Below are positions 24,197 through 35,893 of a stretch of 64,000 nucleotides of DNA, in pieces; position 1 is the first letter of the stretch; each line of letters begins with the position of its first letter. The translations under genes and the position numbers were made by a program. The DNA comes from Tragulus kanchil. Lineage: Eukaryota > Chordata > Mammalia > Artiodactyla > Tragulidae. The stretch is taken from the NCBI GenBank assembly GCA_022376925.1, contig JAIOJX010000032.1, positions 104,214,794 through 104,278,793 on the forward strand, read 5' to 3'. The notes under the pieces were generated by a model. The model made no database searches, was not told the origin of the DNA, and worked only from the letters and a program-made list of their open reading frames with translations.

Positions 24197-25979
24197 AACC
24201 GCCTGTGGTGGGAGAAGGGGATGTTTGAGGACTTCTCTTTATCCCCATCTTTGCTTCTCCTCCTCTACCATCTGTTTGTTTGCTTTGGTCTCTGATTCTT
24301 CCAGGTTTTAAACTGGGAAAAGGGGGAACAGTCAGAGATAGGAAAAGCCTTATTTCTGGTTGTGATGCTACGCTCATCAGGTTTCAGTGCTCTCTAGACT
24401 TGGCAGATATTCAAAAGCTGACTTTTCTCTCACGAGGTGTTTTCGTGGTTCTGTGGAGAGCTCTTACTGTTTAGACCTCACCTGCAGTATGCCCACAGCA
24501 CTGGCAAGGCCTCTTCCAGCCAGCCACTTACAGGTTCACCCTGAGTCTCCAGCGTCTGGCAACCAGCTCCGTACATTCTCTGCAGGGGGCCCCCCTGCCC
24601 TTCCAAGGATCCTTGTGAACCAAGCCCTTTAATTCAACTTCAGGTTAGCGAGCATTTTCTCTGCTATACCCACATCTGTGCCCTGAAAAGCTCTGAGCAT
24701 AACTGCCCTCTGAATGTAACCACTTCTTCCTGTGGCATCAATAAAAGCCCTTTGTTTTCAGGCTTTACCAGGAACAGTTCTGGTCTCTGGTCTACCAATT
24801 CTAGAAACTGAGGTCAAATTCTCCAAGAGAAAATACCACAGCTCTCCCACTTTATCCAAAGCAATTTTCACTCTTTCTTTACCTTCAACCTTTACAAAGG
24901 GGTTTTCTACTGCCTTAATTGTTTTAGAAAATTACAAAAAAAACACGGTTTACTTTCAAATTTATTTCAACTAAGAATTTTTTTTTTTTAAAGTAAACTA
25001 AGAGACAAAAGATAAAGTTGATTTTATAATTACAAAAACACTTTTTTGCTTGTCTTGTATCATTATTACCCTGGGGAGGCAGGCCCGGTGGGAGTGTGGG
25101 AAGAGGTACAGGGGCTACTGGAAAATATTCTGGTTTTTGCTCTGGATACTGGTGACACAGATGTGTTCTCTCTGCAAATCTGTTAAGAAATACAGTCAGG
25201 ATTTGTCTACTTTTCTACATACATGTGACAGTTCAATAAAAAGCAACCCAAAAAAGTCAGCCCCTCCCCTGGGTGGGGTCTAGCTTAACCGCCTGTGGTG
25301 GGAGAAGGGGATGTTTGAGGACTTCTCTTTATCCCCATCTTTGCTTCTCCTCCTCTACCATCTGTTTGTTTGCTTTGGTCTCTGATTCTTCCAGGTTTTA
25401 AACTGGGAAAAGGGGGAACAGTCAGAGATAGGAAAAGCCTTATTTCTGGTTGTGATGCTACGCTCATCAGGTTTCAGTGCTCTCTAGACTTGGCAGATAT
25501 TCAAAAGCTGACTTTTCTCTCACGAGGTGTTTTCGTGGTTCTGTGGAGAGCTCTTACTGTTTAGACCTCACCTGCAGTATGCCCACAGCACTGGCAAGGC
25601 CTCTTCCAGCCAGCCACTTACAGGTTCACCCTGAGTCTCCAGCGTCTGGCAACCAGCTCCGTACATTCTCTGCAGGGGCCCCACTGCCCTTCCAAGGATC
25701 CTTGTGAACCAAGCCCTTTAATTCAACTTCAGGTTAGCGAGCATTTTCTCTGCTATACCCACATCTGTGCCCTGAAAAGCTCTGAGCATAACTGCCCTCT
25801 GAATGTAACCACTTCTTCCTGTGGCATCAATAAAAGCCCTTTGTTTTCAGGCTTTACCAGGAACAGTTCTGGTCTCTGGTCTACCAATTCTAGAAACTGA
25901 GGTCAAATTCTCCAAGAGAAAATACCACAGCTCTCCCACTTTATCCAAAGCAATTTTCACTCTTTCTTTACCTTCAACT
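23868..25979. repeat. tandem ~1.09-kb duplication 4 (23868-24957 / 24958-25979)
   Basis: AAATTTATTTCAACTAAG restarts at 24958. Copy 1 overlaps copy 2 of the previous repeat, so roughly 22790-23050 is present three times (also near 23880 and 24970). Copy 1 ends with about 67 bases (24891-24957) that have no counterpart in copy 2. Confidence 0.96.
24150..24800 (+). other. LTR-like segment with AATAAA, unclassified (also at 25240-25890)
   Basis: A 600-bp tract ends in CATCAATAAAAGCCCTTTG followed by TTTTCAGGCTTTACCAGG, an arrangement reminiscent of a polyadenylation site in a solo LTR. No gag, pol or env reading is visible. It could also be unique intron sequence. Present twice because of duplication 4. 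Confidence 0.25.
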
Positions 25980-25999
25980 TTCTTTATTGCCTACGATAG

Positions 26000-26915
26000 G
26001 TGGTAGGTTCAGGATTTCAAAACTGATCTTCATGTACTGCCTTCACATGTTCTGCATAGATGACCTAGCATAACTTTTGGGAACACCATTTTATACCTAT
26101 TGCTTTGTTCTCAGCCCTTAGGAGCCCTAGCCAAAACTGAAAGAGCGTTATTTTATGATCTGTTAGAATATAAAATAACATTAGTGTAAAATGGTTTGAA
26201 ATATAAATGAATGAAGCTAAGTAAGGGATATCTTCAGTAGGAAGAATTTATAAAGATTATATTCTGCAACTTTTTCTCACTCAATAGTTTCTTAATTTAT
26301 TCATACTGATACGTATAAACCCAGTTGATCCATTTTGATAGTACTGAATATCATTCCATCATTTTTATATACAATGTCTCAGAATATTAAAATCTATTCC
26401 CCTCATGCATATTTAGGACTTTCTCCACCTCATGTTTTTCCTATTATAAACTCCTGCCTATTATATATTCATATCTTCATCTTTACTTTCAACTTTTCCG
26501 GGTCATTATTATTTAACAGCTTATGGCTGTTTTGTTTTATTCCTCCTCCCCGATCTTATCTGAGAATTTCTATCTTTTAGCAGGTATGTTTCATTCATTT
26601 GCATTTATTATGATTAGTGATACTCTGGACATACTTTCTCTTTGCCTTTTTCCATCCTTTCTTATCCTTTACTTAACAGCCTGAGTTTTCTTTAATCTTG
26701 TTTTTTTCTTTTATGGTACAGAAGTTATACATTCTCTATCACTTTAGTGTTTGTCCCGATAATTTTTAAGATATTCAATAAAATCTCTACCAAATCTCTA
26801 CTTTAGGAAACCCCTATTAGAAACCCCTATGGTCTCTTTACCTGTCCTTCAAGTCTCTTAACTTTTCTGTTATATTTCTATTTCTCTGGGATGTATTCTA
26901 GTGATTTCCTCAGAT
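26000..26915. mobile_element. possible old L1 on minus strand, low confidence
   Basis: AT-rich sequence with TTTGCATTTATTATGATTAG and GAAGTTATACATTCTCTATC, which resembles the complement of old L1M 3' regions. Continues after the Bov-tA insertion to about 27500. Confidence 0.35.
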
Positions 26916-26928
26916 CTAGCTTTCAATT

Positions 26929-27148
26929 TGAGATTCCCTGGTGGCTCAGTCTGTAAAGAATCTGCCTGCAATGCAGGAGACACAAATTCAACCCCTGGGT
27001 CGAGAAGATGCCCTGGAGAAGGGAATAGCTACCCACTCCCGTATTCTTGCCTGGAGTATACCACGCACAGAGGAGCCTGGCAAGGTTACATTGTGCAAGA
27101 TTGCAATAAGTCAGACACAACTGAGTGACTAACACTTTCACTTTTTTC
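26929..27148 (+). mobile_element. Bov-tA/Bov-A2 SINE
   Basis: GATTCCCTGGTGGCTCAGTC head, TGCCTGCAATGCAGGAGAC, GGTCGAGAAGATGCCCTGG, CCCGTATTCTTGCCTGGAG and CAGACACAACTGAGTGAC in order: a complete ruminant Bov-tA unit. Target duplication AGCTTTCAATT at 26918-26928 and 27149-27159. Confidence 0.93.
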
Positions 27149-27268
27149 AGCTTTCAATTCAGCATTTCTCTCCACAGCTATGACTTATCCACTCTTAACC
27201 TGTCCAATGTGTTTCTTTGTCAACAAATATGCCTTTTCACAGGACAAATTCTGTTGTTTTTTTTTTTT

Positions 27269-29422
27269 CTCGAAATCTGCCCATTTTCTTTATGTACTTA
27301 CTATCCTATTCTTTTCATTTCTATTCTTTTATCTCTGTGAATAATTTTTAACATGTTTAATGTCTCTTTTAGACTGTTATCCCTGCTCCTCGGAGTAGAA
27401 ATTCTATTACTTAAATCTACCAGCTCATTCTCCCTCCTGGTAAGTTATTTGATGGAGTTTTGTAATTTCTGATCATGAATACATCTTCAACATTTTCCAC
27501 AGGAGCCCTGTGTACTCTAGGTTTTGAAGTGTCTTAACAGGGAAGTCTTACCTTTGCCGTTGCCAAGGTTCTTGGATTTTTCTGGTTCTGGACCAATTTT
27601 TATGTTAATTTTTCAGCTTTGCGTGTGTGTGTGTGTTTTCAGGTATTTAATAGGTAGCAACGATCTAGCATTCACAGGGCAAAAGCTTCATTTGCTTGCA
27701 CGCACAAATTTCTAGGTTTACACACAGTTTTTCAGCTTTGTAGACAGTATGAAGTACACACATACACACACACACACACAGTAATAACTGTGAGGTTCTA
27801 ATTTGTTATAGGGTCAACTTTTCTTGAACTAAATGAGATGAGCACATTTTTCGTGCTGATTCCTTGGGTTGGTGGATGGAATTCTTCTAGCTCACTTTTC
27901 AAAAATATGGTAGCCCTATGTTGACTTCTAGCTTCATGTGGCCCAAGGCATTACCTGCAATCCTCACACTGGCCCTAAACTCCAGCTCCTAAACATTGTT
28001 CTTGGTTTCCATAAAACTATACAGAAGCACACCTTGTTTTATTGTGTTTCATTTTATTGCACTTTGCAGATACTGTTTTTCTAAACACAAACAAACAAAC
28101 GGAAGGTCTGTGGCAACATGTATCAAGCAAGTCTACAGACACTATTTTTCCAACAGCAATTGCTCACTTTGTGTCTCTGTGCCAGATTTTGATAATTCTT
28201 GTAACGTTTCAAACTTTTTCCATTAATATTACATTTATTAAGACCTGCAGTCAGTTATCTTTGATGTTACTACTGTACTTGTTCTGGGGATGCCACAAAC
28301 CATGCCCATATAAGACAGCACATTCAGCTGAGAAATATTCTGGCTCGAAATCTGCCCATTTTCTTTATGTACTTACTATCCTATTCTTTTCATTTCTATT
28401 CTTTTATCTCTGTGAATAATTTTTAACATGTTTAATGTCTCTTTTAGACTGTTATCCCTGCTCCTCGGAGTAGAAATTCTATTACTTAAATCTACCAGCT
28501 CATTCTCCCTCCTGGTAAGTTATTTGATGGAGTTTTGTAATTTCTGATCATGAATACATCTTCAACATTTTCCACAGGAGCCCTGTGTACTCTAGGTTTT
28601 GAAGTGTCTTAACAGGGAAGTCTTACCTTTGCCGTTGCCAAGGTTCTTGGATTTTTCTGGTTCTGGACCAATTTTTATGTTAATTTTTCAGCTTTGCGTG
28701 TGTGTGTGTGTGTTTTCAGGTATTTAATAGGTAGCAACGATCTAGCATTCACAGGGCAAAAGCTTCATTTGCTTGCACGCACAAATTTCTAGGTTTACAC
28801 ACAGTTTTTCAGCTTTGTAGACAGTATGAAGTACACACATACACACACACACACACAGTAATAACTGTGAGGTTCTAATTTGTTATAGGGTCAACTTTTC
28901 TTGAACTAAATGAGATGAGCACATTTTTCGTGCTGATTCCTTGGGTTGGTGGATGGAATTCTTCTAGCTCACTTTTCAAAAATATGGTAGCCCTATGTTG
29001 ACTTCTAGCTTCATGTGGCCCAAGGCATTACCTGCAATCCTCACACTGGCCCTAAACTCCAGCTCCTAAACATTGTTCTTGGTTTCCATAAAACTATACA
29101 GAAGCACACCTTGTTTTATTGTGTTTCATTTTATTGCACTTTGCAGATACTGTTTTTCTAAACACAAACAAACAAACGGAAGGTCTGTGGCAACATGTAT
29201 CAAGCAAGTCTACAGACACTATTTTTCCAACAGCAATTGCTCACTTTGTGTCTCTGTGCCAGATTTTGATAATTCTTGTAACGTTTCAAACTTTTTCCAT
29301 TAATATTACATTTATTAAGACCTGCAGTCAGTTATCTTTGATGTTACTACTGTACTTGTTCTGGGGATGCCACAAACCATGCCCATATAAGACAGCAAAT
29401 TCAGCTGAGAAATATTCTGGCT
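27269..29422. repeat. tandem ~1.08-kb duplication 5 (27269-28343 / 28344-29422)
   Basis: CTCGAAATCTGCCCATTTTC restarts at 28344 after AAATATTCTGG. A GT microsatellite (27623 against 28697) differs by one dinucleotide and one substitution is seen near the joint (GCACATTC/GCAAATTC). The repeat duplicates the 5' end of the Tigger1 element. Confidence 0.96.
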
Positions 29423-31582
29423 GCTCCACCAACCAGCCATTTCCCCATCTCTCTCTGTCTCCTTGGGCTTCCCTATTTCCTGAAATACAACAACATTGAA
29501 ATTAGGTTTATTAACAGCCCTACCATGGCCTCTAAGTGTTCAAGTGAAAGGAAGAGGAGTTCAACTTTCACTTTAAATCAAAAGCTAGAAATGATTACGC
29601 TTAGTAAGGAATGTATGTTGAAAGCCACGACAGGGCAAAAGCTAGGTATCTTGCACCAAATAGTTAACCAAGTCATAAATGGAAAGGAAAAATTCCTGAA
29701 GGAAATTAAAAGTGCTACTCCAGTGAACACACAAAATGACAAGAATGTAGAACAGACTTATTGCTGATATCAACATGTTTTAGTAGTCTGCACAGATCAA
29801 ACCAACTACAACATTCCTGCAAGGCCCTAATTATCTTCAATTCTATGGGGGCTGAGAGAGGTAAGGAAATGGCAGAAGAAAAGTCTTAAGCTAGCAGAGG
29901 CTGATTCCTGAGGTTTAGGGGAAGAAGCTGTCTCCATACATACAAGTGCAAGGTGAAGCAGCAAGTGCTAAGGTAGAAGCTGCAGCAAGTAATCCAGAAG
30001 ATCTATCTAAGATCTATTTCATTGGTGAAGGTGGCTACACTAAACAACAGATATTCCATGTAGATAAAATAGCCTCATATTGGAAGAAGATGACATCTAG
30101 AACTTGCATAGCTAGAGGAGAAGTCAATGCCCAGCTTCAAAGCTTCAAAGGACTGGCTGACTCTCTTGTTAGGGGCTAATGCAGCTGGTGACTTAAGAAG
30201 CCAATGCTCATTTGGCATTTTTAAAATCCTAGGAGCCTTAATTACACAAATTACTCTGCCTGAGCTCATAAATGTAAGAACAAAAACCTGGATGACAGCA
30301 CATTTGTTTACAACATGGTTTACTGAATATTTCAGGCCCACTCTCAAGACCTATTACTCAGAAAAAAAAAGATTCCTTTTAAAATATCATGACTCATTGA
30401 GTAATACACCTGGTCATTCATGAACTCTGACAGAGATACACAATATTACTTATTAAGACCTGCAGTCAGTTATCTTTGATGTTACTACTGTACTTGTTCT
30501 GGGGATGCCACAAACCATGCCCATATAAGACAGCAAATTCAGCTGAGAAATATTCTGGCTGCTCCACCAACCAGCCATTTCCCCATCTCTCTCTGTCTCC
30601 TTGGGCTTCCCTATTTCCTGAAATACAACAACATTGAAATTAGGTTTATTAACAGCCCTACCATGGCCTCTAAGTGTTCAAGTGAAAGGAAGAGGAGTTC
30701 AACTTTCACTTTAAATCAAAAGCTAGAAATGATTACGCTTAGTAAGGAATGTATGTTGAAAGCCACGACAGGGCAAAAGCTAGGTATCTTGCACCAAATA
30801 GTTAACCAAGTCATAAATGGAAAGGAAAAATTCCTGAAGGAAATTAAAAGTGCTACTCCAGTGAACACACAAAATGACAAGAATGTAGAACAGACTTATT
30901 GCTGATATCAACATGTTTTAGTAGTCTGCACAGATCAAACCAACTACAACATTCCTGCAAGGCCCTAATTATCTTCAATTCTATGGGGGCTGAGAGAGGT
31001 AAGGAAATGGCAGAAGAAAAGTCTTAAGCTAGCAGAGGCTGATTCCTGAGGTTTAGGGGAAGAAGCTGTCTCCATACATACAAGTGCAAGGTGAAGCAGC
31101 AAGTGCTAAGGTAGAAGCTGCAGCAAGTAATCCAGAAGATCTATCTAAGATCTATTTCATTGGTGAAGGTGGCTACACTAAACAACAGATATTCCATGTA
31201 GATAAAATAGCCTCATATTGGAAGAAGATGACATCTAGAACTTGCATAGCTAGAGGAGAAGTCAATGCCCAGCTTCAAAGCTTCAAAGGACTGGCTGACT
31301 CTCTTGTTAGGGGCTAATGCAGCTGGTGACTTAAGAAGCCAATGCTCATTTGGCATTTTTAAAATCCTAGGAGCCTTAATTACACAAATTACTCTGCCTG
31401 AGCTCATAAATGTAAGAACAAAAACCTGGATGACAGCACATTTGTTTACAACATGGTTTACTGAATATTTCAGGCCCACTCTCAAGACCTATTACTCAGA
31501 AAAAAAAAGATTCCTTTTAAAATATCATGACTCATTGAGTAATACACCTGGTCATTCATGAACTCTGACAGAGATACACAAT
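29312..31582. repeat. tandem 1138-bp duplication 6 (29312-30449 / 30450-31582)
   Basis: TTATTAAGACCTGCAGTC restarts at 30450 after CACAATATTAC. The entire unit lies inside one Tigger1 element, so the transposase remnants (for example the [11 protein letters not shown] start) appear twice at exactly this spacing. Confidence 0.96.
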
Positions 31583-32699
31583 GAGACTGATGCTGTTTGC
31601 ATGCCTGCTAACACAACCTCCATTCTGTTGCAGGGAGTAATTGACTTTGCAGTAACTTGACTTTCATGTCCTAGAAACACATTTCTAGGATACAGACATA
31701 TAGAAATACATTAAAAATACATTTCATAAGGCTATAGCTGCCACAGATAGTGATTCTCTGATGGCAGAGTAAATTGAAAGTCTCTGGAAAGAATTAACCA
31801 TTCCAGATGCAGTTAAGAACATTCATGATTCATAAGAATAAGTCAAATATTACCATTAACTGGAGTTTGGAAGATGATTCCAAACATCATGGACGACTCT
31901 GAGGGGTTCTAAACTTCAGTAGAAGAAGTAACTGTAAATGTGGTGGAAAGTGCAAGGGAACTAGAATTACAAGTGGAGTTGAGGATATGACTAAATTGCT
32001 GAAATCTCATAATTAAACTTAGATAAGGAGCTACTTCTTATGAATGAGCAAAGAAAGAGGCTTCTTGAGATGGAATCTACTCCTGGTAAAGATGCTGTGA
32101 AGACTGCTGAAGTGACAGGAAAGGATTTAGAATATTACATAAAACCTAGCTGATAAAGTAGCAGCAGAGTCTGGTAAGACTGAATTCAATTTTGAAAGTT
32201 CTACTGTGAGTAAAATGCTATCAAACAGCATTGCACACTACAGAGAAATCATTCATGAAAGGAAGGGTTAATCGATGCGGCAAACTTCAGTTTTTAGAAA
32301 CTGTTACGCCATCCCAGCCCTCAGCCACCACCACTCCCATCAGTCAGCAGGCATCACCATCGAGGCAAGACTCTCCACCAGTAGAAAGGTTCCAACTGCT
32401 GAAGGCGCAAATGACGGTTAACATTTTAAGATATGTACATGTTTTAATTAAGGTATGTACACATGTTTTTAGACATAACAGACTGTCCACCTAACAGATT
32501 ACAGTATAGTTTAAATGTTAACTTTTATATGCATTGGGAAACTAAAAAATGTGCTTTATTGCAGTAGTCTGGAACCGAACCTGCAATACCTCTAAGGTAC
32601 CTTCAGCTCCCGCTTATAGCTCTGGGTTTGGATCTCCTGTCTCTTCCTGGCACCTGAGGCTGTCTCCTCCTTCTCAAGCTCAGCTCTGTACTGGAGACA

Positions 32700-32815
32700 T
32701 TTTTTTTTTGGCTGCACCATGTGGCATGTGGGACCTTAATTCCTCACCAGGGATCAAACCCAGGCCCCTACAGTGGAGTCTTAACTGCTGGACTGCCAGG
32801 GAAATCCTTGTATTG
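32700..32815 (-). mobile_element. short tRNA-Glu SINE (also 33779-33894)
   Basis: TTTTTTTTTGGCTGCACCATG, GACCTTAATTCCTCACCAGG, GGGATCAAACCCAGGCCCC and GGACTGCCAGGGAAATCC are the complement of the short CHR/Bov-tA-group SINE, same type as at 17350. The second copy lies in duplication 7. Confidence 0.8.
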
Positions 32816-32984
32816 GAGATCTTTTAAAATTATTATTATTTTTAAATAATTTTATATTGGAGACTTTTTATTGAGCATTTCTACATGGCTGGAATGAGGC
32901 TGGGGGTTCCAATCAGATTATTCCAACATATAGCATGGTATACAAGCAAATAATTTGAAGCTATCTAAGCAAACCATAGCATTT

Positions 32985-33104
32985 CACATCCTCTGCCTGG
33001 GATGCTCTTTCTCTGTCTGAACCACATGATAAACAACTATTTATTCTTAAAGACTCTTCAAGAATCACCTGCTATATGAAGCCTTTCTTGCCTCTCTCCA
33101 AGTG
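32985..33104. mobile_element. L2-like remnant (also 34064-34185)
   Basis: CCTCTGCCTGGGATGCTC, AAAGACTCTTCAAGAATCACC and CTATATGAAGCCTTTCTTGCC match the conserved L2 3' end. Confidence 0.6.
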
Positions 33105-34189
33105 CATAATTAAACTTAGAGATTTGGCAAAGAAAGAGGCTTCTTGAGATGGAATCTACTCCTGGTAAAGATGCTGTGAAGACTGCTGAAGTGACAGGAA
33201 AGGATTTAGAATATTACATAAAACCTAGCTGATAAAGTAGCAGCAGAGTCTGGTAAGACTGAATTCAATTTTGAAAGTTCTACTGTGAGTAAAATGCTAT
33301 CAAACAGCATTGCACACTACAGAGAAATCATTCATGAAAGGAAGGGTTAATCGATGCGGCAAACTTCAGTTTTTAGAAACTGTTACGCCATCCCAGCCCT
33401 CAGCCACCACCACTCCCATCAGTCAGCAGGCATCACCATCGAGGCAAGACTCTCCACCAGTAGAAAGGTTCCAACTGCTGAAGGCGCAAATGACGGTTAA
33501 CATTTTAAGATATGTACATGTTTTAATTAAGGTATGTACACATGTTTTTAGACATAACAGACTGTCCACCTAACAGATTACAGTATAGTTTAAATGTTAA
33601 CTTTTATATGCATTGGGAAACTAAAAAATGTGCTTTATTGCAGTAGTCTGGAACCGAACCTGCAATACCTCTAAGGTACCTTCAGCTCCCGCTTATAGCT
33701 CTGGGTTTGGATCTCCTGTCTCTTCCTGGCACCTGAGGCTGTCTCCTCCTTCTCAAGCTCAGCTCTGTACTGGAGACATTTTTTTTTTGGCTGCACCATG
33801 TGGCATGTGGGACCTTAATTCCTCACCAGGGATCAAACCCAGGCCCCTACAGTGGAGTCTTAACTGCTGGACTGCCAGGGAAATCCTTGTATTGGAGATC
33901 TTTTAAAATTATTATTATTTTTAAATAATTTTATATTGGAGACTTTTTATTGAGCATTTCTACATGGCTGGAATGAGGCTGGGGGTTCCAATCAGATTAT
34001 TCCAACATATAGCATGGTATACAAGCAAATAATTTGAAGCTATCTAAGCAAACCATAGCATTTCACATCCTCTGCCTGGGATGCTCTTTCTCTGTCTGAA
34101 CCACATGATAAACAACTATTTATTCTTAAAGACTCTTCAAGAATCACCTGCTATATGAAGCCTTTCTTGCCTCTCTCCAAGTGCATTTA

Positions 34190-35085
34190 ACCAAACTCCC
34201 ATGCAATATGCACAGTCTTCAATGGCTGCATTTACGTTTTCTGCAAATAGTTATCTACAAAGGCTATCTTCTCCACTAGACTGTGAACAGCTTGAGGGCC
34301 AGAACAATTTCTTACTTCTCTATCCTGGGTGCACAACAGATGTAATTGTACAGTTATTTCTATCCTCAAGGACTAAGTACAGTAGTCTTCGGATCTGAAA
34401 TACTAGAGCAAAAATAGAAAAATAAAGCAGTCAGTTCCAGAGAAGAACTCTACATACACACAAAGAATTTCCCTATTTCTCTCAAATATGAGCCCCCAAA
34501 CTGATATTGCAAGTTATAACCTGAAATATTTAGAGGAAAAGAGAGAAGTGGACATGAAATATAAATGGCGAAGCTACGAGTAGGGAATAGTTACTGCCAG
34601 AAAGAAAAGGTGCTTCCAAAATGCCATCTGGTCTTACAGTTGTAGATGGCTGAAATATCAGGTTTGACAAAACCAATGAGGGAAAATGCTTCATTCATAA
34701 GCAAAAACATGGGCACCATTCCATGGGTGGGGGAAAGGGACAAAATATTGGCTAGTCAATCCTACAAGGGGAGTGAAGATTTAAAGAGCATTCTTAAGTG
34801 CAGAATCTAAAATAATAAGCCTATTTCAGAATCAATTTAAAAAAATCTCCGATTGCAACCAACAGAAGAAATCACTTTTCCTTAGGGAGTAAGAAGAGAT
34901 TAACCAAATTAACCTTCACTATTCAAATGCACACCACATGAGCTCTATTGAGTAGCACTTTCATTGAATGTGATAAGGCTATGGCAAAATTACTTCTAAT
35001 ATGCTGATAACAGAAGCACAATGGTCCTGATATTCCAAGATTTTTATACCTCCTCTGCAGGCATTCAGAAACCACTTCCTTTTTT
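34190..35085. other. TCEANC2 intron, nothing confident
   Basis: No repeat family or coding signal that I can support. Slight L2/MIR-like tract at 34250-34390 only. Confidence 0.4.
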
Positions 35086-35095
35086 TAGTTCACCC

Positions 35096-35335
35096 TACAG
35101 GAGGCAGACATGTAGAGCCAGACTCTCTAGTTCAAATCCCAGCTCTACCACTGAGAGCTTCATGACTTTGGACAAGCTACTTAATCTCTCTGTGCCTTAG
35201 ATTCTTCAACTGTAAAATATAAATGATAAAAGCATCCATTTCACAGAGCTATTATTAGAATTTAGAGTTACCATGTGTAAAGCAGTTAGCACAAAGCCTG
35301 GCCCACAGAAATCGGCTCGATGAATACAAGCAGCA
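35096..35335 (+). mobile_element. MIR SINE
   Basis: GTAGAGCCAGACTCTCTAG, AATCCCAGCTCTACCACTG, GGACAAGCTACTTAATCTC and AAGCAGTTAGCACAAAGCC follow MIR from head to tail. Followed by a CAT/CAC-rich simple repeat at 35345-35378. Confidence 0.85.
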
Positions 35336-35439
35336 ATCATGACTATTACTATCCTCATCACCATCACCATCATCATTCTCAGTTCTAGGTTTACTACACA
35401 ACCTCTTTTTTTTTCCCATACAATAAAAGAGAGAATGAC

Positions 35440-35600
35440 TTATGTTTCTATTTTGTGCCAGGCACAATGCTTAACCCTCTCAACATGCATTTATTTCTTT
35501 AGCGGTCATAACAATACTGCAGGTTAGATACTATTTCTGATTTACTGATGAGGAAACTGGGGCTTGAACATTCACCAGATTCTTAAGCAGATCATTAAAA
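35440..35600 (-). mobile_element. MIR SINE
   Basis: TGTGCCAGGCACAATGCTTAA, CAATACTGCAGGTTAGATAC and ACTGATGAGGAAACTGG match complement MIR. Confidence 0.7.
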
Positions 35601-35893
35601 CATGACAGTGGTGTGTGGGAACAGTCACTAGGCAGAACATGAACCTACCTAACTTTCTAGAACTCACATTTAACTGGTTTTTAATTTGTACTGTGCACAC
35701 AAGAAAGTATGTGTGTATGCCTAAAGAAAAAAGAACAAGTACCACTTACTGGAATGTTAGATGTTGCTAACTTCCCTCTACCTAGCCAAATCTTTCCATC
35801 TCTTTAAGGTGCTCTGAGACCTAAAACAGATGCTGAGCTCTCTCCTCTCTTAACCTTTATAGTCTAAACAATTCTGTAATGGAACATATAATT

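Larger units (their letters stand above)
28022..33683 (+). mobile_element. Tigger1 (pogo-type DNA transposon), one element split by three false duplications
   Basis: Ends: CAGAAGCACACCTTGTTTTA at 28022 (again 29099) and AACCTGCAATACCTCTAAGG at 32580 (again 33659). Inside are decayed transposase readings on plus: [11 protein letters not shown] with TLNQKLEMI (29525, 30663) for the DNA-binding domain, [19 protein letters not shown] (29946, 31084), [24 protein letters not shown] and RQDSPPVERFQL (32231, 33310). Many stops and frame shifts; no active transposase. Removing the repeats at joints 28343, 30449 and 33104 gives about 2.37 kb, close to the 2.4-kb length known for Tigger1, so it is one nearly full-length fossil copy. 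Confidence 0.9.
32008..34186. repeat. tandem ~1.08-kb duplication 7 (32008-33104 / 33105-34186)
   Basis: CATAATTAAACTTAGA restarts at 33105 inside an L2-like tract; the first 30 bases of copy 2 lack 18 bases present in copy 1, then identity is complete. It duplicates the Tigger1 3' end and the adjacent tRNA SINE. Confidence 0.95.

Noticed and set aside
29525..31561. Repeated 77-98 codon open frames as a tandem gene family
   Set aside because: They are pieces of one decayed Tigger1 transposase seen twice because of a false duplication.
35345..35378. Short regularly spaced repeats suggesting an array
   Set aside because: A simple CAT/CAC microsatellite; no spacer structure and a mammalian genome, so not CRISPR.
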